Positions 27,534-37,687 of a stretch of 64,000 bases of DNA are shown here, in pieces. The position numbers were made by a program, and so were the translations under genes. This DNA comes from Helicobacter sp. 13S00477-4. GTDB taxonomy: Bacteria > Campylobacterota > Campylobacteria > Campylobacterales > Helicobacteraceae. Every line of letters starts with the position of its first letter. Positions within the stretch are counted from its first letter, which is position 1. The stretch spans positions 1 to 64,000 of the forward strand of contig NZ_MLAS01000010.1 in assembly GCF_002272785.1 (NCBI RefSeq), read 5' to 3'. The notes under the pieces are model-generated. The model searched no databases. It was not told the DNA's origin and saw only the letters and a program-made list of their open reading frames with translations.

Positions 27534-28076
27534 TTAAAGGCTCAAATAACCTAATGTTATTGCAACAATCAAACCGATAAAAAAACTCAATAAAACCTCT
27601 TTGAGGTTAGCTTTACAGAAAGCTGTCATTATAATCCCACTCAAATAAAACAATACCAAAGAAATACCAAAGGCAATGCTTAAAATATCAAAATACCATT
27701 TACCTTTTGCTTTGTGTAGCATGATCATATTACCAAGGAAACTCCTCTTTATAGTCTGTATAATTGTTTGGTTATTTTTGACTTCCAAACTAATGGAATA
27801 TTTTGCACTCCCTATCATTAAAATCCCTCTTGATTCCTTTGGATTAAGCTCATCAGGAAAAGTTATTTGATGCTCTGATAAAAAATCTATCAAAAAATCT
27901 AATTGCTTTTTTTTAGGAATATTTTTTTCAATCACCCATTTGTTTTTATTAGCCCATACATCTTGATTGATACCAAAAATATATACAATTCCAGTAATTG
28001 AATAAAGCAAGGCCATGGGTAATAAAAAAATACTCACATAAATATGGAATTGTCTAGAGAATTTTTTAAGAGTCAT
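27534..28076 (-). CDS. PepSY-associated TM protein
   Basis: 180 residues, with TM segments near 10-32, 126-150 and 157-178. The start KFSRQFHIYVSIFLLPMALLYSITGIVYIFG and the block MLHKAKGKWYFDILSIAFGISLVLFYLSGI are typical of PepSY-TM proteins. These accompany siderophore receptors and some act as ferric-siderophore reductases. It lies directly upstream of the Fur-boxed receptor gene. A second, shorter relative is at 37.1-37.6 kb. Confidence 0.75.
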   Translation of the reverse strand: MTLKKFSRQFHIYVSIFLLPMALLYSITGIVYIFGINQDVWANKNKWVIEKNIPKKKQLDFLIDFLSEHQITFPDELNPKESRGILMIGSAKYSISLEVKNNQTIIQTIKRSFLGNMIMLHKAKGKWYFDILSIAFGISLVLFYLSGIIMTAFCKANLKEVLLSFFIGLIVAITLGYLSL

Positions 28077-28110
28077 TACAAACTTCCTTTTGTATTTGTC
28101 TTACCATAAC

Positions 28111-29283
28111 CTAACTAATAATATGGCTGACAAATTTTGAATAATTATCTAAAATCAACCCACCCTTTCTAAAACCAAGCCCACAAGCTTCATAGGCATA
28201 AAAAATATTAGGTTGGTAATAAAATCCATTTGATCCATTTAACTCAAAAAATTCTTGATAAATAGGCTTATGATTTTGATAAATCCCATCATTCTTACAG
28301 ATAGGTTGCAAATCAGCATTTAAAATCTCTACATTAGACCCTTCTCGCCCAAAAGCTGTTTTCCTTACCTGTTGTTTATTTTTAAGCGGTTCATAACTTG
28401 TCTCCAAAAGTAAAGGATGTTGAGGAAAAATATCCCACAAAATCTTCAAAAAACGTTTACTTTGAAACATCACGCTATAAGCAGGATTTAAAAAAATAGT
28501 ATTTTTATTTTGCATCATTGATTGCATTATTAAAGCAAGTTCAGGCTCATCAATAGCAATATTTTCCCAAGGAAGGAGTTTGAATAAAAACTCATAATGT
28601 TGGCTGTTGGCAAAAACACCATCATTCTGACTGAATTCAACCTCATCTATGAAACAAAATCCATTTTCAAAACCAACACTTTTAGCAATATCTTGCAAAA
28701 ACCTTGTAGTTCTTTCTTCTTCAACATTCCCCTTTATGCTTGAAAATAAAATCTTCCAGCCTTCATACATTTCTTCAAAATTACTAGTATCCTCACCAAG
28801 TGTGATCATTCGCTTAAAATTTTCTCCAATAGCCTCATAAAGATTATTAAACTGTAAATTTGAATCATATCCATTATGCTTGAGCATAGCCCATTGGACT
28901 ACAGAAGTTTCATATAACATCGTAGGAGTATCTGCATTGAATTCTAAAAGCTTGATAGGTTTGCCATCCAAGCCTCCAGCTAAATCAAAACGTCCATATA
29001 AATGCCAATGTATTTTTTCTTCCCAACTCTGTTTAATCATAGGCACCAATACATTAGGGATATCAAGCTCAAAAAACAAATCATGTTCTATGACATATTC
29101 ACCTGCCTCCACATACATACCATAAAGCTCATTGCAGGCATTATAATAATCATCAGCTTCTTGTTGAGTAATGCTTATCATTTCATTTTCAATATAAGGA
29201 GTATTATCGACATCAGTATGCCAATCTAAACCAATTTCTTCAAGTGTCTTTATATCCAATGGGTTTAAAGATATAATTTTCAT
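28111..29283 (-). CDS. Glutathionylspermidine synthase family ATP-grasp protein (HP0233-like)
   Basis: 390 residues with the GSP_synth pattern: GRFDLAGGLDGKPIKLLEFNADTPT, WDIFPQHPLLLETSYEP and RKTAFGREGSNVEIL. The amidase half found in E. coli Gsp is absent. Helicobacter does not make ordinary glutathione, so the true substrate is uncertain; ATP-dependent amide-bond formation is the safe call. It lies 9 bases after the UPF0323 lipoprotein gene, as in H. pylori HP0232-HP0233. Confidence 0.8.
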   Translation of the reverse strand: MKIISLNPLDIKTLEEIGLDWHTDVDNTPYIENEMISITQQEADDYYNACNELYGMYVEAGEYVIEHDLFFELDIPNVLVPMIKQSWEEKIHWHLYGRFDLAGGLDGKPIKLLEFNADTPTMLYETSVVQWAMLKHNGYDSNLQFNNLYEAIGENFKRMITLGEDTSNFEEMYEGWKILFSSIKGNVEEERTTRFLQDIAKSVGFENGFCFIDEVEFSQNDGVFANSQHYEFLFKLLPWENIAIDEPELALIMQSMMQNKNTIFLNPAYSVMFQSKRFLKILWDIFPQHPLLLETSYEPLKNKQQVRKTAFGREGSNVEILNADLQPICKNDGIYQNHKPIYQEFFELNGSNGFYYQPNIFYAYEACGLGFRKGGLILDNYSKFVSHIIS

Positions 29284-29292
29284 TTGATTCCT

Positions 29293-29910
29293 TTATGCAC
29301 CAAAAGAGCTAGGACTTCGGGTCGTTGAAGTATTTGAATTCCTAAAAAATCCACTTTTTGCACTACGTGGGGTGGAACTAGCTTTTGTAGCCGATGTATT
29401 TTTGAAGCTATTTTGGCTCCTTTCATACGCTTGAGGAGATTTATAATTCCTTTGTTGGTTTTGTTTATAAGTTGGATTATTGAATAATTTATTCCCAATA
29501 TAGCTACCCAAAATTGCTCCAGCAGCACTTGCAAGCAAAGCACCCCCAAGACTTAATCCGGTATTTGAGCTTGAATTTGTTAATTCGCTTGTGCCTTTAT
29601 CAATCTTATTTTCTTCTTGCTTGATAAGCTTATCAATCTCTTCTTGGGAAAGAACACGTTCATTTCCCTGCATATCTCTAACGACTATATGAGTTTTTGC
29701 ACTTGGATATTCTTCTGCAATCTTATAGCTATCATTTGGTTGCTCTTCCAAAATAACAAATGCTCCTTTTTGCAGAGTATTTGCAATATTAGCAGAAGTA
29801 TCTTTATTATTATTTTGATCTTCATTCCCACAAGCAGACAAAGTGACTACAACTAGGGCACTGAATCCTCCTATCATTGCATAATCAGATATTTTCCTAA
29901 AATGCTTCAT
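29293..29910 (-). CDS. UPF0323-family lipoprotein (HP0232-like)
   Basis: 205 residues. Lipoprotein signal with lipobox LSAC (Cys 27), followed by an Asn/Asp-rich linker. Then [45 protein letters not shown], a glycine/alanine-rich segment ([22 protein letters not shown]), and a Ser/Asn/Arg-rich tail. Function unknown. It is always found beside the glutathionylspermidine-synthase-like gene in the genomes I remember, suggesting a shared envelope role. Confidence 0.8.
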   Translation of the reverse strand: MKHFRKISDYAMIGGFSALVVVTLSACGNEDQNNNKDTSANIANTLQKGAFVILEEQPNDSYKIAEEYPSAKTHIVVRDMQGNERVLSQEEIDKLIKQEENKIDKGTSELTNSSSNTGLSLGGALLASAAGAILGSYIGNKLFNNPTYKQNQQRNYKSPQAYERSQNSFKNTSATKASSTPRSAKSGFFRNSNTSTTRSPSSFGA

Positions 29911-29933
29911 TCAATTTACCTTAATTTTAGATA

Positions 29934-30683
29934 TTACTTCCTGTATTCATAAATATAAGGGACATATTTAACAATACCAGAATCAGATATTTTTTTAGTA
30001 ATATTTTGTACTTTTTTCATCTCATTTTCAGGCTCTTCTTTAGGATCATAAGTTGTAGCATAGATTTGTTTGAGGATTTGGATTTTATCTTGTGGGTTTT
30101 TAGCTGATTTGATTTTTTGTAAAATCAAAGCTGATTTTACAACAGACTTTTTACCCAAAAAACCAACAAGCACCATCCTGACATTTGCATTTTTAAGCCT
30201 TGAATCAATCTCTCGAAGTTCGTTTTGACAATGTGGACACATTGGATCAGAGACAATATAAACTATTTTTTGATTATCTTTTGTAGTTGAGGGTAAAGAA
30301 ATTACATAATCATCTGGGATAGATTCAAACAAATTATTAAGTGTTATACTATTTTGTTGCTGCGTATTATAGGCTTGAGTATCTTTATAAACTTCATTTA
30401 CCAATTGAGCATCTTTTTTTTCATTGCTAAAAAATACATTACTCAAACCAATGAGTATCTTTCCGTCCTTATCTGTAAAAACAGGGATTTGATATTTAGT
30501 ATCCAAATCTTCAATAATAGCAATTTTTAAATCCGAATTAGATTTTAATGTCTCTACCTTGAGGACAGAAACTTTTTTACCCGTTTGTTTTTGGACAATA
30601 TCAATAATATTTTGCTCAACATTTGCCTGCAAAAAACTAAATACAAATAAAAGCACTGCACTTATAGCCAAAAATTTTTTCAT
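29934..30683 (-). CDS. Periplasmic Dsb-type thiol oxidoreductase (HP0231/DsbK-like)
   Basis: 249 residues. A signal peptide (1-20) precedes an N-terminal dimerisation-like domain and a thioredoxin fold with active site SDPMCPHCQ (Cys at about 147 and 150), the CPHC motif also present in H. pylori HP0231. That protein is a dimeric periplasmic disulfide oxidase despite a DsbC/G-like sequence. The gene lies 24 bases upstream of UPF0323. Confidence 0.85.
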   Translation of the reverse strand: MKKFLAISAVLLFVFSFLQANVEQNIIDIVQKQTGKKVSVLKVETLKSNSDLKIAIIEDLDTKYQIPVFTDKDGKILIGLSNVFFSNEKKDAQLVNEVYKDTQAYNTQQQNSITLNNLFESIPDDYVISLPSTTKDNQKIVYIVSDPMCPHCQNELREIDSRLKNANVRMVLVGFLGKKSVVKSALILQKIKSAKNPQDKIQILKQIYATTYDPKEEPENEMKKVQNITKKISDSGIVKYVPYIYEYRK

Positions 30684-30700
30684 ACCTTCTCCTTTTTTAC

Positions 30701-31108
30701 TTATTTTAATTTTTCATAATCTGCTTGATTGACAACCTCCAAAAACTCATTTTTGGAAACATCATTATTATCTGGAACCTCTATTGCAATATGAGAAAAC
30801 CAACTACTTGGAGCTGCACCATGCCAATGTTTTACCTCTGGTGGAATATTTATAACATCACCTGGATTGAGTTCTTTAGGATTTTTACCCCATTCTTGAT
30901 AATACCCTTTACCAGCAGTGACTAAAAGGATCTGCCTGCTATTATGATGAATATGCCAATTATTACGACAACCTGGTTCAAAAGTCACATTAATAATATT
31001 AATCCCTTCAGTGGATAATTTTTTTAGGTAACTTTGCCCAACAAAATAATCAGAATAAGCTTCGTTTTTTTCACCAATTGGAAAAATCTGCTCAAATTTT
31101 TTATCCAT
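30701..31108 (-). CDS. Cupin-domain protein
   Basis: 135 residues forming a single cupin barrel with the metal-binding motif WHIHHNSRQILLVTAGKGYY and second motif GDVINIPPEVKHWHGAAPSSWFSHIAIE. Small cupins of this pattern are often placed with carboxymuconolactone-decarboxylase-like or quinone-related proteins, but no substrate can be inferred. In H. pylori kdsB and the dsb gene are direct neighbours, so this gene is an insertion in the conserved block and is probably the first gene of the - strand run to the receptor. Confidence 0.8.
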   Translation of the reverse strand: MDKKFEQIFPIGEKNEAYSDYFVGQSYLKKLSTEGINIINVTFEPGCRNNWHIHHNSRQILLVTAGKGYYQEWGKNPKELNPGDVINIPPEVKHWHGAAPSSWFSHIAIEVPDNNDVSKNEFLEVVNQADYEKLK

Positions 31109-31363
31109 AATAATCTTCCTTTTCTTAAATTATAATGATATTCAAATGAGATTTTATATCAAATTTGTCAATCAAGAATACAAAAAAAGAGTTATAAAAT
31201 ATTTTGAATAGGTTTTTTCAAGTGTCTTTCCTTACAATATATTTGATTTTAAATTTTATTCAATAATTTTTAAGGATATCTATATTTTCTTAAACTGTAT
31301 AATTTCATAGTATTTTTTTATATTACTTTGTGCTAAGCTTGAGTCAAAAAACAAGGACAACAA

Positions 31364-32092
31364 ATGATTATTATCCCAGCCAGATTGAATTCAACACGTT
31401 TCCCTAAAAAGATTTTAGCAGATATAAAAGGTACTCCAATGATTATAGCAACTGCAAAAAATGCTCTAAAAGTTGATGAAGTTGTCGTTGCCTGCGATGA
31501 TAATCAAGTGCTTCAAATCTGTAAAAGTCATAAAATCAAAGCTATCCTAACAAGCCCTACTCATACAAGTGGAACAGATAGATGTGCCCAAGCAGTAGAA
31601 ATGTTGGGGCTAAAAGAAGATGAAATCATTATTAATGTTCAAGCCGATGAACCTTTTTTAGAAACACAAATCATAGCTTTACTTAAAAATAAAATGAAAA
31701 ATGCTGATTTTATGGGAACTTGTGCAAAGATTATTGATAAAGATAACCTCAATGACCCTAATTTGGTCAAAGTAGTCTGCAATCATATCCAACAAGCAAT
31801 TTATTTTTCTCGATTGCCTATACCTTATAGTAGAGATGGTTTAGACAATCCTTTATTAGAAAAAAACCCATATTATGGTCATCTAGGCATATATGGCTTT
31901 CATGTTGGAAGTTTAAAAGAATTTTGTAAATTACCTAAAAGCCCCTTAGAAGATATCGAAAAACTAGAACAACTCCGAGCTATTTATTACAAAAAATCAA
32001 TTTTTGTCCAAATAGTGGAAAGCCAAAGTATTGGGATTGATACTCCAAAAGACTTAGAAAATACATTAAAATCTATCGAGCAAATTCAATAG
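31364..32092 (+). CDS. kdsB: CMP-Kdo synthetase (3-deoxy-manno-octulosonate cytidylyltransferase)
   Basis: 242 residues. Activates Kdo as CMP-Kdo for WaaA. Motifs: IIPARLNSTRFPKK at the N-terminus, TSGTDRCAQAVE, INVQADEPFLE and YGHLGIYGFHVGSLKEF. The ATG follows AAGGACAAC. The gene ends 20 bases inside the convergent RNase Y gene. The spacer 31109-31363 before it carries the divergent promoters and no ORF. Confidence 0.95.
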   Translation: MIIIPARLNSTRFPKKILADIKGTPMIIATAKNALKVDEVVVACDDNQVLQICKSHKIKAILTSPTHTSGTDRCAQAVEMLGLKEDEIIINVQADEPFLETQIIALLKNKMKNADFMGTCAKIIDKDNLNDPNLVKVVCNHIQQAIYFSRLPIPYSRDGLDNPLLEKNPYYGHLGIYGFHVGSLKEFCKLPKSPLEDIEKLEQLRAIYYKKSIFVQIVESQSIGIDTPKDLENTLKSIEQIQ

Positions 32093-33644
32093 CCCTACTT
32101 TCTCTTATGACACTAACTTTGATCTCTCCAGGGTATTGCAAAGACATTTCAACTTCTTTAGCAATATCTCTAGCAAGGACTGCACTTTGAGCATCATCAA
32201 CTAAATCAGCACGAACAATCACTCTAACTTCTCTGCCTGAATTAATAGCATAAGCTTGCTTCACACCTATTTTATCCATTGCAATCTTTTCTAAATCTTG
32301 CATTCTGTTTAAAAAACTTTCTAATACTTCCCTTCTAGCACCCGGTCTAGCTGCTGATAATGTATCAGCTGTGCAAACTGCTGCAGCTTCAATACTTTGT
32401 GCTTCCTCATCACCATGATGAGCCATAATAGCATTAATAACTACTGGATGTTCTTTATAACGTTTACAGATATCAACACCTAAACTCACATGACTCCCTC
32501 CTGATTCTTGAGTGAGTGCCTTACCAATATCATGTAAAAGTCCTGCTCTTCTAGCAAGCTTCTCATCCCCACCAAGTTCTGCTGCAATAACACCTGCAAG
32601 ATTTGCAACTTCAATAGAATGTCCTAAAGCATTTTGACCAAAACTTGCTCGATAACGCATTTTTCCAATAAGTTTTTTGAGTTCTTGATGCATATAGCCT
32701 AACCCCATATCCAAAATGATATTTTCTCCATCTTGAAGGATTTCATTTTCCATTTCTTGACTCACTCTAGCATAAACCTCTTCAATTTTTGCAGGCTGTA
32801 TCCTACCATCTTCTACTAAAACCTCTATTGTCCTTGTCGCAATTGCACGTCTGTATAAATTAAAATTACTCAAAATAATAGTTCCAGGAGTGTCATCAAT
32901 GATTATATCAACACCACTAATCATTTCAAGTGTTTTGATATTCCTTCCTTCCTTGCCTATAATCCTTCCCTTAAGCTCATCATTAGGTAAATGAATAACA
33001 TTAATCAAACGTTCAGTAGCAAAATCTGCAGCAAATCTTGTGGTAGCTTGAGCGATGATATAATTAGCCCTCTTCATTGCCTCTTCTCTGGCTTCATGTT
33101 CATAACGACGAATCAGAACAGATTTTTGGTGTGATAATTCATCTTCTAAAAGATTCAAAATCTTTATTTTAGCTTCCTCTTTTGTATACCCACTATATTC
33201 AACAAGGATATCTAAAGCATTCTGTTTAGCCTGCATATATTCTTTTATAAGCTTACTTTGAGTTTCATATTCTATCAAAAGCCTATTTTTCAAGTCAGAA
33301 ACTTTTTGTTTTTCTTCCTCAAGAAATTGCATTTCTCGCTCAAACTTTTGATGATTTTTATCTTCTTTTTGAGAAAGTAAAGCGAGTTTATCTTGATATT
33401 CTTTCAAAACACTTGAAGTTTGGGTCTCATATTTTTTTTTCAATTCAAGTTCAAGCTCTTTTGCCTTGATTTGACCACTTTTCAATAAGGCATTAGCTTC
33501 ATATTCAATGGCTTGAGCTTTTGCCTTAGCCTGTTCAAGAATAATAGTAGCATTAGAACTAAAAACTTTCCTGCAGATAAAAAAAACACTACTTCCTATT
33601 ATAATACTGAATATTATAAAAGCGATCACTAAGTATTCTATCAT
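32073..33644 (-). CDS. rny: Ribonuclease Y
   Basis: 523 residues. Membrane-anchored endoribonuclease that starts mRNA decay. N-terminal TM (about 3-22), a long coiled coil (30-190), and a KH domain (HLPNDELKGRIIGKEGRNIKTLEMISGVDIIIDDTPG). The HD phosphodiesterase domain has RRAGLLHDIGKA at about 370 and MAHHGDEEAQS. The start lies 56 bases inside the 5-FTHF cyclo-ligase gene, so the two are coupled. Confidence 0.95.
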   Translation of the reverse strand: MIEYLVIAFIIFSIIIGSSVFFICRKVFSSNATIILEQAKAKAQAIEYEANALLKSGQIKAKELELELKKKYETQTSSVLKEYQDKLALLSQKEDKNHQKFEREMQFLEEEKQKVSDLKNRLLIEYETQSKLIKEYMQAKQNALDILVEYSGYTKEEAKIKILNLLEDELSHQKSVLIRRYEHEAREEAMKRANYIIAQATTRFAADFATERLINVIHLPNDELKGRIIGKEGRNIKTLEMISGVDIIIDDTPGTIILSNFNLYRRAIATRTIEVLVEDGRIQPAKIEEVYARVSQEMENEILQDGENIILDMGLGYMHQELKKLIGKMRYRASFGQNALGHSIEVANLAGVIAAELGGDEKLARRAGLLHDIGKALTQESGGSHVSLGVDICKRYKEHPVVINAIMAHHGDEEAQSIEAAAVCTADTLSAARPGARREVLESFLNRMQDLEKIAMDKIGVKQAYAINSGREVRVIVRADLVDDAQSAVLARDIAKEVEMSLQYPGEIKVSVIRESRAIEFAR

Positions 33645-34233
33645 CTATCCCTCTTTTTGTCGCACAAAAATTACTGATGAATTTATCACCTAAAATATCA
33701 TAACTATCTGTAATAATATCCTTTGAGACCATCATTTTTCTAGCCACAAAGATTATATTGGGACGATATTTTAGCATTTCAAAAAATCTATCATACATCC
33801 CTTTTCCAAATCCTATCCGTTTAAAATTTTTATCAATACCTAATACAGGAATAATCGCAGTATCTATTTTTGTCAAATAAAATAAAGATTGTTTAGGTTC
33901 AAAAATATTGAATTGATTTTTTATCAAAGGCAAACGAAATGGTACCACTTTAAAACTAACTCTATCAACATAAGGAATAAAAATTTTTATGCCTTTTTGT
34001 TTTCTAAGTTGATAAATCAGAGGATAAATATTTACTTCTAAGCCTATAGGACAATAAAGCAAAATACGCTTACTTTTAATATTTAATAATTCTTTTTTAA
34101 GAATTTCTATTGTTTGTTTATCTTGATAATTAGCCTTTTTTGACAAAACAAGCAGCTCTTGTTTACAAAAATGACGAAATTTTGTTTTTATTGAAGCTCC
34201 CTTATATTTGTAGTGTATAATTCTATCAATCAA
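33589..34233 (-). CDS. 5-formyltetrahydrofolate cyclo-ligase family protein
   Basis: 214 residues. Converts 5-formyl-THF to 5,10-methenyl-THF with ATP. Family features: an early basic helix, ILLYCPIGLEVN, IIPVLGIDKNFKRIGFGKGMYDRFF (the GxGxGxYDR nucleotide loop). The C-terminus runs past the usual end into the RNase Y start. Confidence 0.85.
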   Translation of the reverse strand: MIDRIIHYKYKGASIKTKFRHFCKQELLVLSKKANYQDKQTIEILKKELLNIKSKRILLYCPIGLEVNIYPLIYQLRKQKGIKIFIPYVDRVSFKVVPFRLPLIKNQFNIFEPKQSLFYLTKIDTAIIPVLGIDKNFKRIGFGKGMYDRFFEMLKYRPNIIFVARKMMVSKDIITDSYDILGDKFISNFCATKRGIDDRILSDRFYNIQYYNRK

Positions 34234-34269
34234 TTTTGAATATTACTAAAATTTTAAAAGGTTAATGAA

Positions 34270-34845
34270 ATGAAATCTTTTTTCACTTTTTTATTTTTAC
34301 TCCTGATGCTAAATGCCTGCTCGCTGGATAACACTCACAAAAACCAAACCAAATACGCCTTTATTGATCAAAACCAGCAAAATATTCAGTTTTGGAGTAA
34401 TTTTGACACTCTTGAGATAGATACAGAAAAATCAAAAAATATCAATAAAGTTACCTTAATAATGTTTTTAAACCTCAATTCTGAAGATGTAAAAAAATAT
34501 ATCTATAGCATCAATCACCTTAAAGAAACATTCCCAAAAGTGTCTATCATAGGTATTTTAACCCAACATTTCCCACAACAAGAAATTGATGAATACATCA
34601 AAATAAATAATATTGATTTCCCCATATTGAATCCTAATGATAAAAAAAATATTTTTACTGATTTTACAAACAAAATCAATTCAAATGAGTCAACTACTTC
34701 AAACAATATAGAAAAAAAATCTAGTTTAGAAATACCCTATTTCATACTTTATAACAAAAATGGCAAAAAATACCAGACTTATAGCGGCACCATAGTAGAA
34801 GAAATTTTTACTCACGATATTAGCACATTACTCAAGTTGCATTAA
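34270..34845 (+). CDS. Lipoprotein with a thioredoxin-like fold lacking CxxC
   Basis: 191 residues. Signal with lipobox LNAC (Cys 17). The body reads [40 protein letters not shown] and later [25 protein letters not shown], a pattern of the TlpA/AhpC thioredoxin fold. The usual active-site cysteines are absent (Leu-Asn at that place), so redox activity is not expected. It lies 10 bases before ftsY. Function unknown. Confidence 0.65.
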   Translation: MKSFFTFLFLLLMLNACSLDNTHKNQTKYAFIDQNQQNIQFWSNFDTLEIDTEKSKNINKVTLIMFLNLNSEDVKKYIYSINHLKETFPKVSIIGILTQHFPQQEIDEYIKINNIDFPILNPNDKKNIFTDFTNKINSNESTTSNNIEKKSSLEIPYFILYNKNGKKYQTYSGTIVEEIFTHDISTLLKLH

Positions 34846-34855
34846 AGAATTTTTT

Positions 34856-35725
34856 ATGCTAAATATATTCAAAAAAACTGCTCAAAATATTTCTTCTTTG
34901 CTCAACACAAAAAACAGTGCAATTCAAAAAGAAGACTTAGAGTCTGTATTAATAGAAGCAGATATTGAATATCATATCGTTGAATCTATCTTAGAACACT
35001 TACCTCAAAGCATCAAAAGGAATCAACTTGAAATTGCACTAGATAGGTTTTTTAGAGGAGAAAGCTATTATGACAAAGTCATGCTTAAAGAAATCCAAAC
35101 CAAACCACTTGTAGAACTTATCATTGGAGTAAATGGAGCAGGCAAAACTACTACCATTGCCAAACTGGCAAAAAAATATAAATCAGAGGGCAAAAAAATA
35201 CTCTTAGGAGCTGGGGATACTTTCCGTGCTGCTGCAAGCGAACAGCTCAAATTATGGAGTAAAAAGATTGATGTAGAAATTATCACTACCCAAAATGGAG
35301 GCGATCCAAGTGCTTTAGCATATGACACTATCCAAGCTGGCATTGCCAGGAATGCAGACAATATTATCATAGATACTGCAGGTAGACTACATAACCAAAC
35401 CAATCTAAAAAATGAGCTAGCAAAAATTTCACGGGTATGTTCTAAAGCATTAAACAATCAGGATTTCCGCAAAATACTAATCCTTGATGGAACACAAGGG
35501 AGTTCAGCTATTACTCAAGCAAAAATTTTCCATCAAATGCTACAAATTGATGGGATTATCATCACTAAACTTGATGGCACAAGCAAAGGTGGAGCAATTT
35601 TAAGCATTATTCATGAGTTAAAATTGCCCATAATTTTTCTTGGTGTGGGAGAAAAAGAAAACGATCTTATCCCCTTTGAACAAAAAGCCTATATACAAAA
35701 TATTTTAGATTCTATATTTGAGTAA
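34856..35725 (+). CDS. ftsY: Signal recognition particle receptor FtsY
   Basis: 289 residues, only the NG domains; the acidic A domain of E. coli FtsY is missing, which is normal in this group. GTPase motifs: [15 protein letters not shown] (about 91), [21 protein letters not shown] and [12 protein letters not shown]. It docks ribosome-SRP complexes at the inner membrane. Confidence 0.95.
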   Translation: MLNIFKKTAQNISSLLNTKNSAIQKEDLESVLIEADIEYHIVESILEHLPQSIKRNQLEIALDRFFRGESYYDKVMLKEIQTKPLVELIIGVNGAGKTTTIAKLAKKYKSEGKKILLGAGDTFRAAASEQLKLWSKKIDVEIITTQNGGDPSALAYDTIQAGIARNADNIIIDTAGRLHNQTNLKNELAKISRVCSKALNNQDFRKILILDGTQGSSAITQAKIFHQMLQIDGIIITKLDGTSKGGAILSIIHELKLPIIFLGVGEKENDLIPFEQKAYIQNILDSIFE

Positions 35726-35732
35726 AGCATAT

Positions 35733-37079
35733 ATGGCAAAAAAATCTTTTAGTCTTTTTGAATGTCAGCATTGTGGATTTCAAAGCACAAAATGGATGGG
35801 AAAATGTACCAATTGTGGTTCTTGGGAAAGTCTTGTAGAGCTTTCAAGTTCGCAAATTGAGTCATTAAAAGAAACACAAGTATTGCATTCTAATACAAGT
35901 GCTATACCTATAACATCTATAGAATACGAAAATATCACCAAATTTCCATCTTCACAAGAAGAATTTGATATTGTGCTTGGTGGAGGCATAGTACCCGGTG
36001 GTCTTTATCTCATAGGTGGAAGTCCGGGGGTGGGGAAATCAACTTTATTACTAAAAGTGGCTGGTGGGATTGCCAAAACAGGCAAAAAAGTCCTTTATGT
36101 TAGTGGCGAAGAAAGTGCAGGGCAAATAAAATTACGTGCACAAAGGCTTGACTGCATAGAAGAAAATCTTTTTTTGCTGAATGAAATTGATCTCAATTCA
36201 ATCAAGTCTAACCTCTTGACAAAGAAATACACAATCTGCATCATAGATTCAATACAAACTATCTATTCACCACAAATCACTTCCACGCCTGGGTCTATTT
36301 CTCAAGTCAGGGAAATCACCTTTGAATTAATGCGCTTAGCCAAAGAATACAATATTGCTATTTTTATCATTGGTCATATCACCAAAGAAGGTTCAATTGC
36401 TGGTCCAAGAGTATTAGAACATATGGTAGATGTGGTACTGTATTTTGAAGGTGATCCGAGCCGCGAACTCAGAATGCTTCGAGGATTCAAAAACAGATTT
36501 GGCACTACGAGCGAAGTGGGTATATTTGAAATGCATCCTAATGGATTGGTCAGTGCCAAAAATGCTTCTAAAATATTTTTTTCACAAAAACATGCTATGG
36601 CTGGAAGTGCTATAACTGTTATTATAGAAGGTTCTAGAGCATTAGTCATTGAAATTCAAGCATTAGTGAGTGAAACGGGTTTTGCTACACCAAAACGATC
36701 TGCGACTGGATTTGACACTAATCGTCTCAATATGCTTCTAGCCCTACTAGAGAAAAAGATTGAAATCCCTCTGAATCGCTATGATGTTTTTATCAATGTA
36801 ACTGGAGGTATCAAAATCACCGAAACAAGTGCTGACCTTGCAGTCATTGCAAGCATACTCTCAAGTTTTAAAAATAGACCATTGAGCAATAAAACAGCCT
36901 TCATTGGAGAAGTAAGCTTAACTGGAGATATCAGAGAAGCTAATAATATTGATACAAGACTTAAAGAAATGGAAAATTATGGCTTTGAAAATGTCATCCT
37001 GCCTAAAAAATCCAAAACAAAAAGTGTTATTAAATGTTTTGAAGCCACCGAAGTTAGCAAAATACTTGATTGGCTCTGA
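35733..37079 (+). CDS. radA: DNA repair protein RadA
   Basis: 448 residues from ATG 35733; an in-frame TTG at 35718 lies inside ftsY and is less likely. N-terminal C4 zinc finger CQHCGFQSTKWMGKCTNCG, RecA-like core with Walker A GGSPGVGKST near residue 97, the RadA-specific LRGFKNRFGTTSEVGIF motif, and a C-terminal Lon-protease-like domain (GGIKITETSADLAVIASI, IGEVSLTGDIR). It drives branch migration in recombination and natural transformation. Confidence 0.94.
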   Translation: MAKKSFSLFECQHCGFQSTKWMGKCTNCGSWESLVELSSSQIESLKETQVLHSNTSAIPITSIEYENITKFPSSQEEFDIVLGGGIVPGGLYLIGGSPGVGKSTLLLKVAGGIAKTGKKVLYVSGEESAGQIKLRAQRLDCIEENLFLLNEIDLNSIKSNLLTKKYTICIIDSIQTIYSPQITSTPGSISQVREITFELMRLAKEYNIAIFIIGHITKEGSIAGPRVLEHMVDVVLYFEGDPSRELRMLRGFKNRFGTTSEVGIFEMHPNGLVSAKNASKIFFSQKHAMAGSAITVIIEGSRALVIEIQALVSETGFATPKRSATGFDTNRLNMLLALLEKKIEIPLNRYDVFINVTGGIKITETSADLAVIASILSSFKNRPLSNKTAFIGEVSLTGDIREANNIDTRLKEMENYGFENVILPKKSKTKSVIKCFEATEVSKILDWL

Positions 37080-37081
37080 TC

Positions 37082-37618
37082 TCACATTCCATTAAAATAA
37101 GCAACCATTACAGTAAAGATCAGACCTATTGAAAAAGATACCCAAAGTCCTCTTTTTTTAGAAGATGAATGCTTAGACATAAAAATCCCGCTCAAATAAA
37201 ATACAAACAAAGCCACACCAAAAGCAACTCCCAAAGCATCAAAATACCATTTCCCTCTAGCAAAGTGCAAAAGCATCAAATATCTAACAATATCCCCACG
37301 ATATACATCAATTTTTACCATATTTGCATTTTGAATAGCTCTAGCAAAATCAGCCATAATACCTATTTGAACACCACCTCTTGAAAAACTCACATCCATA
37401 TTCCTAAAAACAATATTATTTTGCTTTAAAAATTTCAAAGTAAAATCAGCTAACTCTTGACTTGATAGTCTTTTTTCAGAAGGAATATCATAAGATTTTC
37501 TACCATCCTTTCCATAATAGGCGAATAAATAAAAAATCCCAGTAAGTGCATAGATGATAGCCAAAGGCACGAAAAACAAACTCATATAAATATGAATTTT
37601 TAATAAAAATTTTTTCAT
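37082..37618 (-). CDS. PepSY-associated TM protein (second copy)
   Basis: 178 residues from ATG 37618, which has AAGG six bases before it; the frame is open to a TTG at 37633. It has the same plan as the protein at 27.5 kb: KIHIYMSLFFVPLAIIYALTGIFYLF, then LLHFARGKWYFDALGVAFGVALFVFYLSGIFM. It lies 70 bases downstream of the DUF4198 gene on the same strand. The pair probably assists metal or siderophore uptake. Confidence 0.72.
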   Translation of the reverse strand: MKKFLLKIHIYMSLFFVPLAIIYALTGIFYLFAYYGKDGRKSYDIPSEKRLSSQELADFTLKFLKQNNIVFRNMDVSFSRGGVQIGIMADFARAIQNANMVKIDVYRGDIVRYLMLLHFARGKWYFDALGVAFGVALFVFYLSGIFMSKHSSSKKRGLWVSFSIGLIFTVMVAYFNGM

Positions 37619-37687
37619 CAAAAACCTTAACAATATTCAATTATTCTACAGTGCAAAACAACTGTATGGTCATCATACAGTCATAAC

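Noticed and set aside
31109-31363. Additional gene between the cupin gene and kdsB
   Set aside because: No ORF with a ribosome site; the stretch is AT-rich promoter-like DNA only.
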